Assembly: GCA_963691815.1 (NCBI GenBank)
Contig: OY829661.1
Coordinates: forward strand, 3,403,001-3,467,000
Length of the DNA stretch: 64,000 nt
Reading direction: 5' to 3'
Source of the DNA: Echiichthys vipera
Lineage: Eukaryota > Chordata > Actinopteri > Perciformes > Trachinidae
Below the pieces are notes generated by a model. It did not search any database, was not told the DNA's origin, and was given only the letters and a program-made list of their open reading frames with translations. The position numbers and the translations under genes are program-made. Shown one piece after another: positions 59,301 to 64,000 of the stretch (positions are counted from its first letter, which is position 1; every line of letters begins with the position of its first letter).

Positions 59301-60430
59301 CATGTGCTAAAGTACTCTCTAGGAGCCAAAACATGTGCTAAAGTGCCCTCTAGAAGCCAAAAAGTGTGCTAAAGTACTCTCTAGGAGCCAAACCGTGTGC
59401 TATAGTGCCCTCTTCGAAGCCAAAATGCGTGGTAAAGTACTCTTTAGAAGCCAAAACATGTGCTATTGTCCTCTAGAAGCCAAAACGAGTGCTAGTGCCC
59501 TCTAGAAGCCAAAATGTTTGCTAAAGTATTCTCTAGGAACCAAAACGTGTGCTAAAGTGTCCTCTGGGAGCCAAACCGTGTGTTTAAGTGTCCTCTAGGA
59601 GCCAAAACATGTGCTAAAGTACTCTCTAGGTGACAAAACATGTGCTAAAGTACTCTCTAGATGCCAAAACGTGTGCTATATTGCCCTAATCGAAGACAAA
59701 ATGCATGGTGAAGTACTCTCTAGGAGCCAAAACGTGTGCTACAGTGCCCTCTAGGAGCGAAAACATATGTTAAGTACTCTCTAGGAGCCAAAACATGTGC
59801 TAAAGATCCGTCTAGAAGCCAAAAAGTGTGCTAAAGTACCTTCTAGGAGCCAAAACGCGCGCTAAAGTGCCCTCGTTGAAGCCAAAACATGTGCTAAAGT
59901 ACCCTCTAGAAGCCAAAAAGTGTGCTAAAGTACTCTCTAGGAGCCAAAATGTGTGGTATAGTGCCCTCTTCGAAGCCAAAATGCGCGGTAAAGTACTCTC
60001 TTGGAACCAAAACATGTGCTAAACTGTCCTCTGGGAGCCAAAGCTTGTGTTTAAGTGTCCTCTAGGAACCAAAACTTTTGCTAAAGTACTCTCTAGGAGC
60101 CAAAACATGTGCTAAAGTACCCTCTAGAAGCCAAAAAGTGTGCTAAAGTACTATCTAGGAGCCAAAACTTGTGCTAAAGTACTCTCTAGGAGCCAAAACA
60201 TGTGCTAAAGTGCCCATTAGAAGCCAAAAAGTGTGCTAAAGCACTCTCTAGGAGCTAAAACGTGTGCTATAGTGCCCTCTGCGAAGCCAAAATGAGTGGT
60301 AAAGTACTCTATAGAAGCCAAAACGTGTGCTAGTGTCCTCTAGAAGAAAAAAATGTTTGCTAAAGTGTTCACTAGGAGCCAAAACGTGTGCTAAAGTGTG
60401 CTCTTGGAGCCAAAACGTGTGCTAAAGTGC
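56336..60430. repeat. about 2.57-kb repeated block (two copies)
   Basis: The marker GAGCGAAAACATATG occurs at 57181 and 59755, 2,574 bp apart, with long near-identical flanks (about 56,340-57,360 versus about 58,910-59,950). The upstream part is the same block as in 37.5-45.6 kb. Confidence 0.75.
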
Positions 60431-63400
60431 CCTCTAGAAGCCAAATTGTGTGCTAGAGTACTCTCTAGGAGCAAAAAGGTGTGCTAAAGTGTCCTCTGGG
60501 ATCCAAAGCGTTTGTTTAAGTGTCCTCTAGGAACCAAAACTTCTGCTAAAGTACTCTCTAGGAGCCAAAACATGTGCTAAAGTAACCTCTAGAAGCCAAA
60601 AAGTGTGTTAAAGAACTCTCTAGGAGCCAAAACGTGTGGTATAGTGCTCTCTTCGAAGCCAAACTGCTTGGTAAAGTACTCTCTAGGAGCCAAAATGTGT
60701 GGTATAGTGCCCTCTTCGAAGCCAAAATGCGCGGTAAAGTACTCTCTAGGAGCCAAAACGTGTGCTAAAGTGTCCTCTAAGAACCAAAACTTGTGCTAAA
60801 GTACTCTCTAGGAGCCAAAACATGTGCTAAAGTAACCTCTAGAAGCCAAAAAGTGTGCTAAAGAACTCTCTAGGAGCCAAAACGTGTTCTATAGTGCCCT
60901 CTTCGAAACCAAAATGCGTGGTAAAGTACTCTTTAGAAGCCAAAACGTGTGCTAGTGTCCTCTAGAAGCCAAAACTAGTGCTAGTGCTCTCTAGAAGCCA
61001 AAATGTTTGCTAAAGTGTTCTCTAGGTGCCAAAATGTGTGCTAAAATGTCCTCTAGGAACCAAAACTTGTGCAAAAGTGTCCTCTAGAAGCCAAAACATG
61101 TGCTAAAGTAATCTCTAGGAGCCAAAACGTGTGCTAAAGTGTCCTCTGGGAGCCAAAGCGTGTGATTAAGTGTTCTCTAGGAGCCAAAACATAAGTTAAA
61201 GTACTCTCTAGGCGCCAAAACATGTGCTAAAGTACTCTCTAGAAGCCAAAACGTGTGCTATATTGCCCTCTTTGAAGCCAAAATGCGCGCTGAAATACTC
61301 TCTAGGAGCCAAAACGTGTGCTAAAGTGCCCTCTAGAAGCCAAAAAGCGTGCTAAAGTACTCTCTAGGAGCCAAAACGTGCGCTAAATTGCCCTCTTCAA
61401 AGCCAAAATGCGTGGTAAAGTACTCTCTAGAAGCCAAAATGTGTGCTAAAGTGTCCTCTAGGAGCCAAAACGTGTGCAAAAGTGTCCTCTAGGAGCCAAA
61501 AGGTGTGCTAAGGGACTCTCTAGGAACCAAAACTTGTGATAAAGTGTCTTCTTCAAAGCCAAAATGCGTGGTAAAGTACTCTCTAGGAGCCAAAATGTGC
61601 GCTAAATTGCCCTCTTCGAAGCCAAAAAGTCTGCTAAAGTACTCTTTAGGAGCCAAAACGTGTGCTAAAGTACCCTTTTCGAAGCCGAAATGCGTGCTAA
61701 AGTACTCTCTAGGAGCCAAAATGTGTGCTAAAGTGCCCTCTAGAAGCCAAAAAGTGTGCTAAAGTACTCTCTAGGAGCCAAAACTTGTGCTAAAGTGCCC
61801 TCTAGGAGCCAAAACATGTGCTAAAGTACTCTCTAGGAGCCAAAACGTGTGCTAGTGTCCTCTAGGAGCCAAAACATGTGCTAAAGTGCCCATTAGAAGC
61901 CAAAAAGTGTGCTAAAGTACTCTCTAGGAGCCAAAACGTGTCCTATAGTGCCCTCTTCGAAGCCAAAATGAGTGGTAAAGAACTCTTTAGAAGCCAAAAC
62001 GTGTGCTAGTGTCCTCTAGAAGCCAAAACGAGTGGTAGTGCCCTCTAGAAGCCAAAATGTTTGCTAAAGTGTTCTCTAGGAGCCAAAACCTGTGCTAAAG
62101 TACTCTCTAGGTGCCAAAACATGTGCTAAAGTACTCTCTAGAAGCCAAAACGTGTGCTATATTGCCTTCTTCGAAGCCAAAATGCGTGGTAAAGTACTCT
62201 CTAGGAGCCAAAACGTGTGCTACAGTGCCCTCTAGGAGCGAAAACATGTGTTAAGTACTCTCTAGGAGCCAAAACATGTGCTAAAGTGCCGTCTAGAAGC
62301 CAAAAAGTGTGCTAAAGTACTCTCTAGGAGCCAAAACACGTGCTAAAGTGCACTTGTCGAAGCCAAAATGCGTGCTAAAGTACTCTCTAGGAGCCAAAAC
62401 GTGTGCTTAAGTGCCCTCTAGAAGCCAATTAGTGTGCTAAAGTACTCTCTAGGAGCCAAAACGTGTGTTAAAGAGTTCTCTAGGAGCCAAAACGTGTCCT
62501 AAAGTTTCCTCTAGGAGACAAAACATGTGCTAAACTACACTCTAGGAGCCAAAACATGTGCTAAAGTGCCCTCTAGAAGCCAAAAAGTGTGCTAAAGTAC
62601 TCTCTAGGAGCCAAAACCTGTGCTATAGTGCCCTCTTCGAAACCAAAATGCGTGGTAAAGTACTCTTTAGAAGCCAAAACGTGTGCTACTTCCCTCTAGA
62701 AGCCAAAACGAGTGCTAGTGCCCTCTAGAAGCCAAAATATTTGCTAAAGTACTCTCTAGGAGCCAAAACTTGTGTTAAAGTGTCCTCTGGGACCCAAAGC
62801 GTGTGATTAAGTGTCCTCTAGGAGCTAAAACATAAGTTAAAGTACTCTTTAGGCGCCAAAACATGTGCTAAAGTACTCTCTAGAAGCCAAAACGTGTGCT
62901 AAAGTACTCTCTAGAAGCCAAAACGTGTGCTATATTGCCCTCTTCGAAGCCAAAATGCATGGTAAAGTACTCTCTAGGAGCCAGAACGTGTGCTAACGTG
63001 CCCTCTAGGAGCAAAAACATTTGTTAAGTACTCTCTAGGAGCCAAAACGTGTGCTAAAGTACTCTCTAGGAACCAAAAATTGTGCAAACGTGTCCTCTAG
63101 AAGCCAAAACATGTGCTAAAGAACTCTCTAGGAGCCAAAAAGCGTGTTAAAGTGTCCTCTGGGAGCCAAAGCGTGTGATTAAGTGTCCTCTAGGAGCTAA
63201 AACATAAGTTAAAGTACTCTCTAGGCGCCAAAACATGTGCTAAAGTACTCTCTAGTAGCCAAAACGTGTGCTAAAGTACTCTCTAGAAGCCAAAACGTGT
63301 GCTATATTGCCCTCTTCGAAGCCAAAATGCATGGTAAAGTACTCTCTAGGAGCCAAAACGTGTGCTAACGTGCCCTCTAGAAGCCAAAAAGTGTGCTAAA

Positions 63401-64000
63401 GTACTCTCTAGGAGCCAAAATGCGTGCTAAAGTGCCCTCTTCGAAGCCAAAATGCACGCTAAAGTATTCTCTAGGAGCCAAAACGTGTGCTAAAGTGCCC
63501 TCTAGAAGCCAAAAAGCGTGCTAAAGAACTCTCTAGGAGCCAAAACATCCGCTAAATTGCCCTCCTCGAAGTCAAAATGCGTGGTAAAGAACTCTCTAGA
63601 AGCCAAAACGTGTGCTAGTGTCCTCTAGAAATCAAAAAACGTGTGCTAAAGTACTCTCTGGAAGCCAAAATGTGTACGAAAGTGTCCTCTAGGAGCCAAA
63701 ACGTGTGCAAAAGTGTCCTCTAGGAGCCAAAAGGTGTGCTAGAGGACTCTCTAGGATCCAAAACTTGTGCAAAAAGTGTCCTCTAGAAGCCAAAAAGTGT
63801 GCTAAAGTACTCTCTAGGAACCAAAACGTTTGATAAAAAGTCCTCTTCAAAGCCAAAATGCGTGGTAGAGTACTGTCTAGGAGCCAAAACGTGTGCTAAA
63901 GTGCCCTCTTCAAAGCCAAAATGCGTGCTAAAGTTCTGTAGGAGCCAAAACGTGTGCTAAAGTGCCCTCTAGAAGCCAAAAAGTGTGCTAAAGTACTCTC
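60431..64000. repeat. distal part of the array, less regular
   Basis: Monomers of the same family continue to the last base, with shorter local duplications (for example the CATAAGTTAAAGTACTC marker near 61190, 62831 and 63205). No boundary or unique sequence is reached. Confidence 0.85.

Larger units (their letters stand above)
15292..64000. repeat. giant 31/32-bp satellite array (about 48.7 kb, continues past the window)
   Basis: Uninterrupted tandem monomers. A typical unit begins AGCCAAAA, continues CGTGTGCTAAAG, and ends in one of several tails: TACTCTCTAGG (31 bp), TGCCCTCTAGA (31 bp), TGTCCTCTAGG (31 bp) or TGCCCTCTTCGA (32 bp). A variant centre, GCGTGGTAAAG, usually follows the TTCGA tail. 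The length implies about 1,500 monomers. Many blocks are copied as larger units, listed separately. Open frames of 60-107 codons occur on both strands with a 21-residue period, because a 31-bp plus a 32-bp monomer makes 63 bp. They have no flanking gene signals and are not called as genes. Subtelomeric or pericentromeric location is possible but cannot be shown here. Confidence 0.98.

Noticed and set aside
15600..61762. Dozens of 60-107 codon open frames with repeated peptides such as KYSLGAKTCAKVPSSKPK or REYFTTHFGF
   Set aside because: They follow the 63-bp dimer of the satellite, occur on both strands at the same places, start and stop wherever a monomer of different length shifts frame, and lack any promoter, splice or family signal.
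15292..64000. CRISPR array
   Set aside because: Periodic units of 31-32 bp could suggest repeats and spacers, but all parts of each unit are repeated, there are no unique spacers, no cas genes, and the context is vertebrate.
15292..64000. Centromeric satellite with CENP-B boxes
   Set aside because: I found no match to the CENP-B box core pattern in the monomer variants; chromosomal location cannot be told from this window.

Overview
The window is vertebrate nuclear DNA, most likely from a ray-finned (teleost) fish. The evidence is one spliced gene with GT-AG introns, a Tc1-type transposon remnant with two-repeat ends, a tRNA-derived SINE with a fish-type tail, and a decayed PIF/Harbinger element. 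There are no bacterial-type operons, and nearly all open frames in the last 48 kb are by-products of a tandem repeat.

Positions 1-15,290 are ordinary genic and intergenic sequence. The one real gene is prrc1 (proline-rich coiled-coil 1), on the minus strand. I could rebuild its whole coding sequence from eight exons, complement(4590-4799, 5055-5157, 6868-6971, 7852-8015, 8860-8962, 9052-9200, 9656-10054, 13015-13108). They total 1,326 nt, or 441 codons plus a stop, with all phases matching and no internal stop. A likely 5' non-coding exon ends at 14944, next to a CRE palindrome and a CCAAT box. The 3' side and the introns hold a Tc1 relic (about 299-1065), a SINE (1664-1985), an old interspersed repeat (about 5885-6345), a LINE-like tail (about 8630-8760), a Harbinger relic carrying a second inverted-repeat element (10631-12066), MITE-like pieces, microsatellites, and two arrays of the same 36-bp minisatellite (3235-3544 and 12255-12740).

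Positions 15,292-64,000 (the window end) are one giant tandem array, about 48.7 kb, of a 31/32-bp monomer, roughly 1,500 copies. It starts about 200 bp upstream of the prrc1 promoter elements and does not end inside the window. It is organised into nested higher-order repeats of 310 bp, about 3.2 kb, 839 bp, about 1.0 kb, 1,962 bp, 1,743 bp and 313 bp. Only one clear stretch of foreign sequence interrupts it, a C-rich segment of about 60 bp at 31936-31996. The array has the open frames expected of a repeat whose 63-bp dimer is a multiple of three. I see no reason to call any of them genes.

I found no new enzyme system. The unusual biology is the satellite itself: its size, its position against a housekeeping-type promoter, its nested recent amplifications and its CpG-decay pattern.
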